Numbered from the stretch's first letter, positions 1 through 8,852 are shown. The stretch: 52,256 nt of DNA from an uncultured Euryhalocaulis sp. (GCA_913055605.1 CAJXKJ010000019.1:1-52256), one strand, 5' to 3'. A program made the numbers and translations. The notes: generated from the letters alone by a model not told the origin.

Positions 1-524
1 CCCGCCGCCACGCCCGCCCATTCCAGCGGTGCGACCGCGCCGCCGAACAGGCACACGATCCGCTTCAGCGGCCGCACCCAGCGTTCGGACCGCTGCCCCC
101 AGCGCATGGATTTCGGCCAGGGCATCTCGTTGCACGCCGACGGCACGATCTCGGCCAGCAGGTCGCGCGTATCGCGCCCCGGCTTGTTGACTACGGCGAC
201 ATAGAACTCGCCCTTGGCGTCGCTCTGCGTCTCGCACTGGTCGACGCTCTCCAGCCCCGCCCCGCGCAGGAACCCGGCGAGCGCCTTTTCCGGCGCGCCG
301 ACGCGCGGCCCCTTGCGCTCCTCGCGCACATCCTCGGTCCGCTCGGCCAGATCGCCGAACACGACCGTCAGCCGCCGCATGCCGGTATGCACCTGCGCTG
401 CCGGAACGCTCAGCCCCGCCGCCGTCAGCTTCTCGGTCAGCAGGCGCGCCAGATCCTCGCCCGCGCGCTCCTGCATGCGCGCCGGAATCTCCTCGCTGAA
501 CAGCTCCAGCAGAAACTCAGCCAT
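1..524 (-). CDS. glyS: Glycyl-tRNA synthetase beta subunit, N-terminal part (cut by window edge)
   Basis: Beta subunit of the alpha2-beta2 glycyl-tRNA synthetase, which charges tRNA-Gly in the cytoplasm together with GlyQ. About 174 N-terminal codons are visible. They begin [18 protein letters not shown], the classical GlyS start, and continue through the RRLTVVFGDLAE and EERKGPRVGAP segments typical of the family; the full protein is usually near 690 residues, so most of it lies beyond the left edge. The ATG at 522-524 overlaps the glyQ stop in a TGATG junction, which implies translational coupling to GlyQ. No frameshift is visible in the part present. Confidence 0.95.
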   Translation of the reverse strand, partial: MAEFLLELFSEEIPARMQERAGEDLARLLTEKLTAAGLSVPAAQVHTGMRRLTVVFGDLAERTEDVREERKGPRVGAPEKALAGFLRGAGLESVDQCETQSDAKGEFYVAVVNKPGRDTRDLLAEIVPSACNEMPWPKSMRWGQRSERWVRPLKRIVCLFGGAVAPLEWAGVAA

Positions 525-1453
525 CAGTTTTCTCCCCTCTCCCCTCGTGGGAGAGGGGCCGGGGGTGAGGGGGCGTCGGCGCCACGCTTCGCCGCCTCCA
601 GCGCCACCCACGCCTCCGCGCACCCCTTCGCCAGGTCGCGCACGCGCCCGACATAGGTCGGCCGCTCCGTCGCGCTGACCACGCCGCGCGCGTCCAGCAA
701 ATTGAACAGGTGGCTCGCCTTCAGCGCATAGTCGAACGCCGGCAGCGGCAGCGGATCCTCCAGCGCGAGCAGCGCCGCGCACTGTGCCTCGGCCTGTTCG
801 AACTGGCTCAGGATCGCCTCGGTATGGCTGTGTTTGAAATTGAACGCGCTGAACTCGACTTCCTGCTCGTGGAAGACGTCGCCATAGGTCACCCCGGCGT
901 CGTTGAATTTCAGCTCATAGACATTGTCGACGCCCTGCACATACATCGCCAGGCGCTCCAGCCCGTAGGTCAGCTCGCCCGACACCGGCGCGACGTCCAG
1001 CCCGCCGACCTGCTGGAAATAGGTGTACTGGCTGACCTCCATCCCGTCGCACCAGACCTCCCAGCCCAGGCCCCAGGCGCCGACGGTCGGGTTCTCCCAG
1101 TCGTCCTCGATAAAGCGCACGTCGTGCACCGCGCGGTCTACGCCGATCGCGTCCAGACTGCCCAGATACAGGTCCTGCAAATCCGTCGGGTTCGGCTTCA
1201 GGATTACCTGATACTGGTAATATTTCTGCAGCCGGTTCGGGTTGTCGCCATAGCGCCCGTCCGCCGGCCGGCGCGAGGGCTGCACATAGGCGCATTTCCA
1301 CGGATTGGGCCCCAGCGATTTCAGCGTCGTGGCGGGGTGCAGCGTGCCGGCCCCCACCTCCACGTCGTAAGGCTGCAGGATGACGCAGCCCTGCTCGCTC
1401 CAATAGCGCTGCAGCGTGAAGATCAGGTCCTGGAAGGAGAGCGGCGCGCTCAT
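524..1453 (-). CDS. glyQ: Glycyl-tRNA synthetase alpha subunit
   Basis: Catalytic class II synthetase subunit that activates glycine and transfers it to tRNA-Gly. The 309-residue protein starts [18 protein letters not shown] and contains the family blocks [33 protein letters not shown] and [14 protein letters not shown]. The recognisable family sequence ends near residue 290 ([15 protein letters not shown]). The last part, [15 protein letters not shown], is the translation of a dispersed palindromic repeat that also occurs between genes elsewhere in the window, so the native C-terminus appears to have been extended by repeat insertion. Its stop overlaps the glyS start by one base. Identification is secure; the repeat-derived tail is the odd feature. 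Confidence 0.97.
   Translation of the reverse strand: MSAPLSFQDLIFTLQRYWSEQGCVILQPYDVEVGAGTLHPATTLKSLGPNPWKCAYVQPSRRPADGRYGDNPNRLQKYYQYQVILKPNPTDLQDLYLGSLDAIGVDRAVHDVRFIEDDWENPTVGAWGLGWEVWCDGMEVSQYTYFQQVGGLDVAPVSGELTYGLERLAMYVQGVDNVYELKFNDAGVTYGDVFHEQEVEFSAFNFKHSHTEAILSQFEQAEAQCAALLALEDPLPLPAFDYALKASHLFNLLDARGVVSATERPTYVGRVRDLAKGCAEAWVALEAAKRGADAPSPPAPLPRGERGEN
534..574 (+). repeat. Palindromic dispersed repeat, copy A (short form, inside glyQ)
   Basis: Inverted repeat CCCCTCTCCC (534-543) / GGGAGAGGGG (549-558) with a 5-base loop, followed by a GGGGGTGAGGGGGC tail. It matches copies B, C and D in orientation and copy E in reverse, but lacks the second hairpin of the long copies. It lies within the 3' end of glyQ and is read on the minus strand in the frame that gives [12 protein letters not shown]. 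Confidence 0.85.
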
Positions 1454-1538
1454 CGAAATTGTCCGGTGGAGATTTGGCGCAACCTAGCTTGCGCGCCTTT
1501 GAAATCAAGAAACCGCTGGCGGTGGACCAATGCGCGCG

Positions 1539-1934
1539 TCAGCTCCGCACGCGCTTGCGCTGCATCGCGCCCAGCAATCCGCCGATCAGCGCGCCTGCGG
1601 CCCCAATGGCCACGATGGCCGCCGGGTACCAGTCCGGCTGGCCGCCCAGCGGCGCGCTGGTCATCCTCACCACGCCGACCAGCACCAGCAGCGCCACCAG
1701 CGCGCCGGTATGGGCCAGCGGCCGCATCGCCGCGATCCGCGCCGTCGCCCAGCCGCCGAACAGCGCCGCCAGAAAGCCGCAGACCAGATTGCCCGTGACA
1801 TAGGCCTCGCTCGGCTCGTTCACCGTCGGCCCGGGAAAATAGGCGCCCAGAATGATGGAGGAGAAAATGACCAGAACGGTCATGATCAGATAGCCGGCGA
1901 TGACGACCAGAACGCCGCGTCCGATTTCCAGCAT
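1539..1934 (-). CDS. Small membrane protein of unknown function
   Basis: A 131-residue, strongly hydrophobic protein with about four predicted membrane segments: roughly residues 7-30 (VLVVIAGYLIMTVLVIFSSI), 46-64, 74-90 (HTGALVALLVLVGVV) and 103-124 (PAAIVAIGAAGALIGGLLGA). A basic tail (QRKRVRS) suggests a cytoplasmic C-terminus. It lies 62 bases downstream of mtnP on the same strand and may be the last gene of that transcript. I do not recognise a family and assign no function. Confidence 0.7.
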   Translation of the reverse strand: MLEIGRGVLVVIAGYLIMTVLVIFSSIILGAYFPGPTVNEPSEAYVTGNLVCGFLAALFGGWATARIAAMRPLAHTGALVALLVLVGVVRMTSAPLGGQPDWYPAAIVAIGAAGALIGGLLGAMQRKRVRS

Positions 1935-1996
1935 GCTCTCCCTCCCGCGTTCAGCGCGCCGTGGTCATAGCACCGGCGGGCGGCGCGTGCAGGCGT

Positions 1997-2872
1997 TCAG
2001 CCCAGCACTCGCCCTGCAACGGGCCGCAGCTTTTCGACCAGCCCCGCATCGCGCGCCTCGGGCGGGGTGATGATGGCGACGTCCAGCGCGTGCTCGATGC
2101 CCTGCGGGCTCGGCTCACGCGCGCCCTGCATCGCGGCGGCCAGATGGCGCACCGTGTCCTGCGCGGTGCGCGCATTGTCCTGCAGCACGCGCAGGATGTC
2201 GGCCACGTCCACGTCCGCGTGGTCCTCGCGCCAGCAATCGTAATCGGTCACCATGGCGACGGTCGCGTAGGGCAGCTCCGCCTCCCGCGCCAGCTTCGCC
2301 TCCGGCATGTTGGTCATGCCGATCACGTCCAGGCCCCAGGACCGGTACAGCGCCGATTCCGCGCGCGTGGAAAATTGCGGGCCTTCCATCACCAGATAGG
2401 TCCCGCCCTCCACGACCTTCGCGCCCGCCGCCCGCGCGGCCTGCGCCGCCATGCCGGCCAGCCGCCCGCACACCGGGTCGGCCATCTGCACATGCGCCAC
2501 GCATCCGGGGCCGAAGAAGGTCTTGGCCCGCGCAAAGGTGCGGTCGACGAACTGGTCCACCACCACGAACGTGCCCGGATCCAGCGACTCTTTCAGCGAC
2601 CCGCAGGCGGACAGGGAGACGATGTCCGTCACCCCCGCCATTTTCAGGGCGCAGATATTGGCGCGGTAATTGAGGTCCGTGGGGGAGAGCTTATGCCCCC
2701 GCCCGTGCCGCGGCAGGAACACGACGGGCAGGCCGTCCAATACCCCCTCGATCAGGGAATCCGACGGCAGGCCCCAGGGCGTCTCGACTTGTGTCTCGCG
2801 CACGTCCTGAAGGCCGGGCATGGCGTAGAGGCCGGAGCCCCCCAGCACGCCCAGCTTCCAGCCGCCCGCCAT
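1997..2872 (-). CDS. mtnP: S-methyl-5'-thioadenosine phosphorylase
   Basis: Cleaves 5'-methylthioadenosine with phosphate to adenine and 5-methylthioribose 1-phosphate, the first step of methionine salvage from polyamine synthesis. The 291-residue protein has the PNP/MTAP blocks GVLGGSGLY near the N-terminus, FLPRHGRGHKLSPTDLNYRAN, MEGPQFSTRAES and GMTNMPEAKLAREAELPY, and MVTDYDCW near the base-binding region. It starts 13 bases after the cytochrome c1 stop, so it is probably co-transcribed with petABC, an arrangement I recall from other alphaproteobacteria. Related enzymes prefer inosine or guanosine; the MTNMPEA segment favours MTA. No frameshift was noticed. Confidence 0.93.
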   Translation of the reverse strand: MAGGWKLGVLGGSGLYAMPGLQDVRETQVETPWGLPSDSLIEGVLDGLPVVFLPRHGRGHKLSPTDLNYRANICALKMAGVTDIVSLSACGSLKESLDPGTFVVVDQFVDRTFARAKTFFGPGCVAHVQMADPVCGRLAGMAAQAARAAGAKVVEGGTYLVMEGPQFSTRAESALYRSWGLDVIGMTNMPEAKLAREAELPYATVAMVTDYDCWREDHADVDVADILRVLQDNARTAQDTVRHLAAAMQGAREPSPQGIEHALDVAIITPPEARDAGLVEKLRPVAGRVLG

Positions 2873-2885
2873 CCGGCCGCCCGGA

Positions 2886-3710
2886 CTAGTGGAGATTACG
2901 CCAGATCGCCCGGTAGGAGCCGTAGGTCAGACCCGCCAGCACGATCAGGAAGATGATCACCGCCAGGCCAGTCTGCTTGCGCGTCTGCTGCTTCGGCTCC
3001 GACGCCCAGGTCAGGAAGGTGGCCACGTCCTCGGCCATCTGCTCGACCGTCGCCTCGGTGCCGTCGCCATAGGTCACCACGCCCTCGCGCAGCTGCGGCG
3101 GCATGGCGATCGCACGGCCCGGGAAATACGGGTTGTAGTACAGGCCCGGCTGCAGCTCGAAGCCCGCCGGCGCATCGGTATAGCCGCTCATCAGCGAGGC
3201 CACGTAATGCGGCCCGTGATGGCGCGCCTTGGTGATCACCGACAGGTCCGGCGGCACCGCGCCGCCATTGGCCGCGCCCGCGGCCTGCGGGTTCGGGAAC
3301 GGCGACGGGAAGGCGTCGGAGGACCGGCCCTCGCGCATATACATGTCGCCGAAATCGTCCGGCCCGTCCTCGATCTGGAACTCGGCGGCCAGCGCCTTGA
3401 TCACCGGATTGTCGTTCGGGTTCGGGTATTCCTCGTCAAAGAACGGCCCGCCTTGCTGCCCCAGCGTGCGGAAATAGACGTATTCCATGCTGTGGCAGGC
3501 GCTGCAGATCTCGCGATAGACCTGATAGCCGCGCTGGACGGCCGCCGTATCGAACGTGCCGAACGGCCCCTCGAAATGGAAGTGGAAGTGCTCCGGCTCC
3601 AGGGCCTCGGTCTCCACTTCCGCGCCGGCCTCCTCTTCCTGCGCAAACGCAGGAACGGAAACGGCCAGCAGAGCGGCGGCGGCGAAAACAAGACGCATCT
3701 TCATGGTCAT
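2886..3710 (-). CDS. petC: Cytochrome c1 of the bc1 complex
   Basis: Membrane-anchored c-type haem subunit of ubiquinol:cytochrome c oxidoreductase; it passes electrons from the Rieske centre to soluble cytochrome c. The 274-residue precursor has a signal peptide (cleavage near AFA-QEEE, residue 23), the haem motif CSACH at 69-73, a candidate axial Met203 in AIAMPPQL, and one C-terminal transmembrane helix at about 248-268 ending in a basic cytoplasmic tail. Start and stop sit tightly between petB and mtnP. The acidic stretch just after the signal peptide is lineage-specific sequence of unknown role. Confidence 0.96.
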   Translation of the reverse strand: MTMKMRLVFAAAALLAVSVPAFAQEEEAGAEVETEALEPEHFHFHFEGPFGTFDTAAVQRGYQVYREICSACHSMEYVYFRTLGQQGGPFFDEEYPNPNDNPVIKALAAEFQIEDGPDDFGDMYMREGRSSDAFPSPFPNPQAAGAANGGAVPPDLSVITKARHHGPHYVASLMSGYTDAPAGFELQPGLYYNPYFPGRAIAMPPQLREGVVTYGDGTEATVEQMAEDVATFLTWASEPKQQTRKQTGLAVIIFLIVLAGLTYGSYRAIWRNLH

Positions 3711-3711
3711 C

Positions 3712-4959
3712 CTATTCAGCCGGAGTCGCCGCCGGTTCGCCGTGACTCTTCACCGAGTCGGCGATCGAGGCCGGGCGGGGCTTGGGCTTCTCGACCAGGC
3801 CCAGGATCGGCAGAAGCAGAAGGAAATAGACGAAATAGTAGAGCGTGGCCGCGCGGCCCATCCACAGATTGATCCCCTCGGGATTGTGGGCGCCGGCATA
3901 GCCGAGCGCGAGGCACGCGATCACGAAGATGATGAAGCACCAGCGCGCCGTCGGGCGATAGCGCATGGACCGCACCTTGGAGGTGTCCAGCCACGGCAGC
4001 GCCACCAGCACCCCGATGGAGCCGAACATGGCGAGCACGCCCATCAGCTTGTTCGGGATGGAGCGCAGGATCGCGTAGAACGGCAGGAAATACCATTCCG
4101 GCACGATGTGCTCCGGCGTCTTCAGCGGATCGGCCGGGATATAGTTGTCGGCGTGGCCGAGCGCGTCCGGCAGATAGAACACGAAGACGCTGAACAGGAT
4201 CAGGAACAGGATGATCGCGAAGCCGTCCTTCACCGTGTAGTACGGGTGGAACGGCACGGTGTCCGCGCGGCTCTTCACGCTCAGGCCCGCCGGGTTGTTG
4301 TTGCCCGGAACGTGCAGCGCCCAGATATGCAGCGCGACCACGCCGAAGATCACGAACGGCAGCAGATAGTGCAGGCTGTAGAAGCGGTTCAGCGTCGGAT
4401 TGCCGACCGAGAACCCGCCCCACAGCAGCGTCGTGATGGCGTCGCCGACCAGCGGGATGGCGGTGAAGAAATTGGTGATCACCACCGCGCCCCAGAACGA
4501 CATCTGACCCCAGGGCAGGACATAGCCCATGAAGGCCGTCGCCATCATCAGCAGCAGGATGACCACGCCCAGGATCCAGATCACTTCCCGCGGCGGCTTG
4601 TAGGAGCCGTAATACAGGCCGCGGAAGATGTGCAGATAGACGGCCAGGAAGAACATGCTGGCGCCGTTGGCGTGGATATACTGGATCAGCCAGCCATAGT
4701 TCACGTCGCGGCGGATGCGCTGCACGCTGTCGAACGCCATGTCGACATGGGCGACATAGTGCATGCCCAGCACCACGCCGGTGACGATCTGGATCACCAG
4801 GCACAGCGTCAGGATGCCGCCGAACGTCCACCAGTAATTGAGATTGCGCGGGGTGGGATAGTCCACCATGGAGTCGTAGCCGAGCCGGATCAGCGGCAGG
4901 CGAGAATCCATCCAGCGCTCGATGCCGCTCTTGGGCTCGTAGGTCGAGGGTCCGGCCAT
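3712..4959 (-). CDS. petB: Cytochrome b of the bc1 complex
   Basis: Integral subunit carrying haems bL and bH and both quinone sites of the bc1 complex. The 415-residue protein has the paired histidine ligands H96/H110 ([18 protein letters not shown]) and H197/H211 ([15 protein letters not shown]), and the Qo-site motif PEWY in [17 protein letters not shown]. About eight transmembrane helices are apparent and the length is normal for the alphaproteobacterial form. It begins 6 bases after the Rieske stop and ends a base before the cytochrome c1 start region, so the three subunits form one operon. Confidence 0.97.
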   Translation of the reverse strand: MAGPSTYEPKSGIERWMDSRLPLIRLGYDSMVDYPTPRNLNYWWTFGGILTLCLVIQIVTGVVLGMHYVAHVDMAFDSVQRIRRDVNYGWLIQYIHANGASMFFLAVYLHIFRGLYYGSYKPPREVIWILGVVILLLMMATAFMGYVLPWGQMSFWGAVVITNFFTAIPLVGDAITTLLWGGFSVGNPTLNRFYSLHYLLPFVIFGVVALHIWALHVPGNNNPAGLSVKSRADTVPFHPYYTVKDGFAIILFLILFSVFVFYLPDALGHADNYIPADPLKTPEHIVPEWYFLPFYAILRSIPNKLMGVLAMFGSIGVLVALPWLDTSKVRSMRYRPTARWCFIIFVIACLALGYAGAHNPEGINLWMGRAATLYYFVYFLLLLPILGLVEKPKPRPASIADSVKSHGEPAATPAE

Positions 4960-4965
4960 GTTCGT

Positions 4966-5523
4966 TTATCCGATCCGGATCACGTTGTCGGAGAGATAGG
5001 CGTAAGGGGGCACGGGCAGGTTCAGCGGCGCCGGCCCCTGCCGGATACGTCCCGACGTGTCATAGGCCGAGCCGTGGCATGGACAGAACCAGCCGTCGAA
5101 CGGCCCCGCCCCGTCGCCCAGCGGCACGCAGCCGAAGTGCGTGCAGACGCCTTCCATCACCAGGATTTCGGGGCGCAGCGCGCCCTCGGGGTCCGGCACC
5201 AGGCGCTCGTCGTCGGTCTGCGGGTCGCGCAGCGAGCTGACGTCCACCGCGTTGGCCTCGGCGATCTCCTCTTCCGTCCGGTGACGGATGAAGACCGGCT
5301 TGCCGCGCCAGCTCACCGTGATCTGCGATCCGACCGGGATCTGGCTGATGTCCACTTCGGTCGTGGACAGCGCCAGCGTATCGGCCGCCGGGTTCATCTG
5401 GTCGATGAACGGCCACAGGGCCAGCACGCCGCCGCCGACGACCGCTGCTCCCGCCGCGATGTGAATGAAATCCCGTCTGGTCGGCTCCTGGTCGCCGATC
5501 TGGCCAGCCGTCGCGTCGCTCAA
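4966..5523 (-). CDS. petA: Rieske iron-sulfur subunit of the bc1 complex
   Basis: Carries the 2Fe-2S cluster that takes the first electron from ubiquinol. In the 185-residue protein the cluster motifs are CTHFGC (C127, H129, C132) and CPCHGS (C147, C149, H150). The N-terminus has TRRDFIHIAAGA, a twin-arginine signal that is retained as the membrane anchor in this family. It is the first gene of petABC, transcribed away from hemF across a 237-base gap that should hold the operon promoter. Alternative Rieske proteins (dioxygenase ferredoxins) are excluded by the anchor and context. Confidence 0.97.
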   Translation of the reverse strand: MSDATAGQIGDQEPTRRDFIHIAAGAAVVGGGVLALWPFIDQMNPAADTLALSTTEVDISQIPVGSQITVSWRGKPVFIRHRTEEEIAEANAVDVSSLRDPQTDDERLVPDPEGALRPEILVMEGVCTHFGCVPLGDGAGPFDGWFCPCHGSAYDTSGRIRQGPAPLNLPVPPYAYLSDNVIRIG

Positions 5524-5760
5524 TTTCCGCCTCGTTTCTGACGGCGCCCGGAACCGGACGCCGCGCCCGCCTTGTCGCGTGAGAACCCTACAAAAGCGCG
5601 CCCGCGCGCGCCAGCGGCGCGGCGTCGCAGCGCGCCTGTACAGGGCCTGGACGTGCGCCGATTAGAATGGGCTGAGGGGTTTTTCAACCCGCCGGGGTAG
5701 CGATTTTGCCGCATCCGCGAAGCTTTGACAGAATCCGCGCAGCGGGGCAGGCATCGCAGT
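5524..5760. other. Divergent intergenic region petA / hemF
   Basis: This 237-base gap separates two divergently transcribed genes and must carry both promoters. A TTGACA hexamer is visible at 5725-5730 on the plus strand, but no convincing -10 follows at the right spacing, so I do not call a promoter. A GC-rich alternating GCGC stretch lies at about 5595-5630. Nothing coding was recognised. Confidence 0.5.
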
Positions 5761-6648
5761 ATGACTGACAGCCTGCCGATCGACGCGAAAAAGACCCAGG
5801 CCAGGGCCTGGTTCGAGGCGCTGCAGCGCCGCATCTGGACGGCGCTGGAGGCGCTGGAGGACGCGGCCGATCCCGCGCTGTTCCCCGGCGATCCCGGCCG
5901 GTTCGAAGCGCATGAATGGCGCCGCGGCGATGGCGGCTCCGATCAGGGCGGCGGCGTCGGCGGCCTGCTGCATGGGCGGCTGTTCGAAAAGGCCGGGGTG
6001 CATTTTTCCTGCGTCCACGGCCCGCTGGACCCGGCCTTCGCCGCCCAAGTGAAGGGCGCGGATGCCGACAATCCCGAATTCTGGGCCGCCGGCGTGTCGC
6101 TGATCGTGCATCCGCGCTCCCCGCGCGTGCCGGCGGTGCACATGAACACCCGCATGATCGCCACGACCGAGACCTGGTTCGGCGGCGGCATGGATCTGAC
6201 GCCCGTCCTGATGGCCGACCGCCGTCCCGACCATCCGGACACCAGGGCCTTCCACGCCGCGGCCAAGCGCGCCTGCGACCTGCACGACGCCGCTCACTGG
6301 CCGCGCTTCTCCAAATGGTGCGACGAATATTTCTTCCTCGCCCACCGGAACGAGCCGCGCGGAACCGGCGGCATCTTCTTCGACCATCTTCAGGGCGCGG
6401 ACTGGAACGCCGATTTCGACTTCGTGAAGGATGTCGGCGACGCCTTTATCGACGTCTATCCGCGCATCGTGCGCGGCCGCATGGGCGAGCCCTGGACCGA
6501 TGACGAGCGGGAGGAACAGCTGGTCCGCCGCGGCCGCTATGTGGAGTTCAACCTGCTCTACGACCGCGGCACGCTGTTCGGCCTGAAGACCGGCGGCAAC
6601 ATGGAGCCGATCCTGTCCTCCATGCCGCCCGTCGTGAAATGGCCGTAA
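5761..6648 (+). CDS. hemF: Oxygen-dependent coproporphyrinogen III oxidase
   Basis: Converts coproporphyrinogen III to protoporphyrinogen IX using O2, a late step of haem synthesis. Family blocks are clear: HEWRRGDGGSDQGGGVGGLL, PAVHMNTRMI, ETWFGGGMDLTP, EPRGTGGIFFDHL, and the C-terminal YVEFNLLYDRGTLFGLKTGG followed by EPILSSMPP. I chose the ATG at 5761 (295 residues, normal for HemF). The frame extends upstream to a TTG at 5725, but that would add a 12-residue unconserved leader. It is divergent from petABC, which also needs haem. Its C-terminus is 14 bases from the convergent secreted-protein gene. Confidence 0.96.
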   Translation: MTDSLPIDAKKTQARAWFEALQRRIWTALEALEDAADPALFPGDPGRFEAHEWRRGDGGSDQGGGVGGLLHGRLFEKAGVHFSCVHGPLDPAFAAQVKGADADNPEFWAAGVSLIVHPRSPRVPAVHMNTRMIATTETWFGGGMDLTPVLMADRRPDHPDTRAFHAAAKRACDLHDAAHWPRFSKWCDEYFFLAHRNEPRGTGGIFFDHLQGADWNADFDFVKDVGDAFIDVYPRIVRGRMGEPWTDDEREEQLVRRGRYVEFNLLYDRGTLFGLKTGGNMEPILSSMPPVVKWP

Positions 6649-6662
6649 GCGCCTAGCCTGGC

Positions 6663-7190
6663 CTAGTCGTCCAGATCGGGCCCGGCGGTGGGGCCGGGAT
6701 CGGGATCGGCGTGCGTCGCCTCGATCGGCGGCGCGCCGCGGGTCAGCTCCACCGGCTCGCCCTGTTCCTTCGGCGTGTAGTTCTCGTCCAGGGCCACCAG
6801 CCAGACCTTCACGATCTCGCCCGCCTCGGCCGGGAATTCGACCAGCGGGCCCGCGCCGCGGCCGGGATTCAGCTCCACGCCCCATTCCTGGCCGCTGGCG
6901 ACCACCAGCAGGAAGGCGGCTGTCGGCACCGGATCCTGCAGCGACACGCCGTATTCGCCCAGCTCGCCCGCCGGCAGCTCGGCATAGCCCAGCTCGTCGG
7001 TCGTGTCGGCGGCGACCTCCATCCCGTTGGTCTCCAGCGCCAGATTGATCGCCGGAATCGGCGGGGCGGCCTGGTCCTCGACGATCGCGCTGTACAGCGG
7101 AAACTCGTCGGCCTGCGCGGCGGCGGGGCCTGCGGCGGTCACGGCCATGGCCGAAAGGGCGAGGGCGGAGGCGGCGGGAAGAAGGCGCAT
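6663..7190 (-). CDS. Secreted protein of unknown function (beta-rich, family-like set member 1)
   Basis: A 175-residue protein with a signal peptide (MRLLPAASALALSAMAVTAA, cleavage near AAA-QADEF, about residue 26). The frame is open further upstream, but the ATG at 7188-7190 places the signal peptide first. The mature part looks like a single beta-sandwich: short alternating strands, a central DELGYAELPAGELGEYGVSL segment and FPAEAGEIVKVWLVAL. It ends in an acidic tail (DPDPGPTAGPDLDD). The pattern resembles the secreted proteins at 8408-8752 and 8853-9332. No known domain was recognised. Export to the periplasm or outside is inferred from the signal peptide. Confidence 0.75.
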   Translation of the reverse strand: MRLLPAASALALSAMAVTAAGPAAAQADEFPLYSAIVEDQAAPPIPAINLALETNGMEVAADTTDELGYAELPAGELGEYGVSLQDPVPTAAFLLVVASGQEWGVELNPGRGAGPLVEFPAEAGEIVKVWLVALDENYTPKEQGEPVELTRGAPPIEATHADPDPGPTAGPDLDD

Positions 7191-7330
7191 TGTGTCGGTC
7201 TTTTCTTGTGTTTCTTGGTGTTGCGGCAACTCCCGGGCGCGCGCGGGGGTTCCGCGCCCGTCCGGGCTGTCGGGACCGGAATCCCGCTCTATCATGCGCC
7301 GATTACACCATCCCCAGGCGGGTTCCCCAA

Positions 7331-7855
7331 ATGGCTTCACGCATCCTCGCCCCGCTCGCCCTTTCCCTGGCCGCGCTCTGCGTCTCGCCCGCCGCGGCGC
7401 AGGAGCGCACGCCCGCCGACCATATCGCGGAGCTGGAGGCCGCCCGCGCCGCCGCCCTGGACGCCGCCACGATCCAGCAGCGCGACCTGATGCAGGCGGA
7501 TCTGGAATTCGCCGCCGACGCGCGCACGCGCCATGTCTCGGACGCCTTCGCCGACCGCTTCCTGCCGGACGGGAAAATCTTCCCCGAGGGCGCCGCGCCC
7601 ATCGTCGGGCCGGAGGCGGTGCGCGCCGCGCTGGCGGGCGGCGAGGCGCAATGGTTCTGGGCGCCGCTGGAGGCGCGGGTCTCCGTCGATCTCGGCGTCA
7701 CTTGGGGCATCGCCGTGATCCTCTATGACGGCGAGGACGGCGGCACCGAAGTGCTGCGCACCCGCTATGTCACGGTCTGGACCCGCGACGACGGCGGCCC
7801 CTGGCGCATCTGGCTGGACATGGGCAATGACGGCCCCGGCCCCGATACGCCCTGA
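7331..7855 (+). CDS. Secreted SnoaL/DUF4440-like protein (NTF2-like fold, tentative)
   Basis: A 174-residue protein with a signal peptide (MASRILAPLALSLAALCVSPAAA-QE). The mature part starts with a helical stretch rich in Ala, Glu and Asp (residues 26-58). It then has FADRFLPDGKIFPEGAAPIVGPEAVRAAL and later strands ending RYVTVWTRDDGGPWRIWLDMGND. This order matches DUF4440/SnoaL-like NTF2-fold proteins, in which the closing W-x-DGG-x-WRIxxD strand is diagnostic. The ligand or reaction is unknown. It is divergent from the secreted protein at 6663-7190, with about 140 bases between the two starts. Confidence 0.75.
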   Translation: MASRILAPLALSLAALCVSPAAAQERTPADHIAELEAARAAALDAATIQQRDLMQADLEFAADARTRHVSDAFADRFLPDGKIFPEGAAPIVGPEAVRAALAGGEAQWFWAPLEARVSVDLGVTWGIAVILYDGEDGGTEVLRTRYVTVWTRDDGGPWRIWLDMGNDGPGPDTP

Positions 7856-7864
7856 TTTCTGCCG

Positions 7865-8320
7865 TCAGTGCAGCACGCCGCGCCGCACCATCGCGCGCGA
7901 ATAGAAAATCTCGAACAGCGCCACGATCACGATCACCACGATGGTGATCATCCCCGCCGTCCCCATGAAGGCGCGCACCGTCTCGGACATCAGGTAGACG
8001 GCGCTGGAGCACAGCATGAAGACGAAGGACACGACAAAGGCCGGGACCGCCCAGGCCTTGCGCACGATCAGGAACAGCGTGCCGGCCACCGCGCCCCACA
8101 CCGCCAGCGCCCAGGCGCAGTCCAGCCACAGCGGCATGTTGGTGAAATAGGCGACCTGTTCGGCCGACAGGCCCATGGCGTCGAAATAGGCCTGGTTCTC
8201 CGTCATGGTCATCACATAGTCGTATGCGCTGAAGCCGTTCCACAGCACGGCCAGCACCACGACCACCCAGAAATGCCATGGCGCCCGGGCCCCGGGCGCG
8301 CGCATCGCCGCATCGGTCAT
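7865..8320 (-). CDS. Four-helix membrane protein of unknown function
   Basis: A 151-residue protein with four predicted membrane helices at about 16-34 (WHFWVVVVLAVLWNGFSAYD), 64-84, 90-110 and 118-140. I chose the ATG at 8318-8320 because GGGGAGGA lies just upstream; the frame continues another 15 codons without a better site. Such proteins are often annotated vaguely as sugar transporter in alphaproteobacteria. I see no transporter signature and treat it as unknown. It converges with the SnoaL-like gene, the two stops being about 10 bases apart. Confidence 0.75.
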   Translation of the reverse strand: MTDAAMRAPGARAPWHFWVVVVLAVLWNGFSAYDYVMTMTENQAYFDAMGLSAEQVAYFTNMPLWLDCAWALAVWGAVAGTLFLIVRKAWAVPAFVVSFVFMLCSSAVYLMSETVRAFMGTAGMITIVVIVIVALFEIFYSRAMVRRGVLH

Positions 8321-8407
8321 GTCGATCCTCCCCTTCGCCTTGAGCGAACGGACGGATGCTACCACAGGTGGAGTTCGGCGGGAGGGAGTCCCGCGCCCCG
8401 CTTGGGC

Positions 8408-8752
8408 CTATTCGCCCGCGGTCTCGACGCGGATGGCGATTTCCTCGCCCTCGGGCAGCTGGAAGTTCAGCTTGCGCGTGCCGGGGATGGTGTCGGCCGG
8501 CAGGCTCATCGAGGCTTCGCTGCCGCCCGCGCTCACATAGAGAACCACGTCGTATTCCAGCGGCTCGGCCACCATCACGTCGTACTGGCCCATGCGGTCG
8601 GCGGTCAGCGTCACCGTCCCGTCCTCGCCGGTCAGCGTGCGGTCGCCCGGCCGGTAATTATACTCGTACATCACCGTGACGCCCGGCGCCGGATCGGCCA
8701 GCGCGGGGGCGGCCCCGCCCAGAACGATTGCTGACAGCAGAAGCGTGCGCAT
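8408..8752 (-). CDS. Small secreted protein of unknown function (set member 2)
   Basis: A 114-residue protein with a short signal peptide (MRTLLLSAIVLGGAAPALA-DP). The start at 8750-8752 is preceded by GGGGAGAG; an upstream extension lacks a signal. The mature domain of about 95 residues alternates polar and hydrophobic residues as expected of a beta-sandwich, with DGTVTLTADRMGQYDVMVAEP in the middle and LPEGEEIAIRVETAGE at the end. The terminal EGE-x-x-x-(V/I)RVE pattern is shared with the next gene (8853-9332). Function unknown; it is probably periplasmic. Confidence 0.72.
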   Translation of the reverse strand: MRTLLLSAIVLGGAAPALADPAPGVTVMYEYNYRPGDRTLTGEDGTVTLTADRMGQYDVMVAEPLEYDVVLYVSAGGSEASMSLPADTIPGTRKLNFQLPEGEEIAIRVETAGE

Positions 8753-8852
8753 GAAATCTCTCCCCAGGTCTTCCCGGTCTTTTTGTGTCGGGTTGGTATC
8801 GGGCGCAGAGCCTAGTGCGCGCGATTGCCCGCGCAAGCCGCCAGCCGCGCGC

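Noticed and set aside
524-600. [13 protein letters not shown] as a true protein domain of GlyQ
   Set aside because: The same DNA occurs as an intergenic palindromic repeat, so the peptide is a by-product of repeat insertion.
3556-5541. Long plus-strand reading frame opposite petA/petB/petC
   Set aside because: It is an antisense shadow of the well-supported bc1 operon; the translation is Arg/His/Gln/Pro-rich and has no domain.
5725-5760. TTG start 12 codons upstream for hemF, or a TTGACA promoter box here
   Set aside because: The upstream codons add an unconserved leader, and no -10 hexamer lies at suitable spacing.
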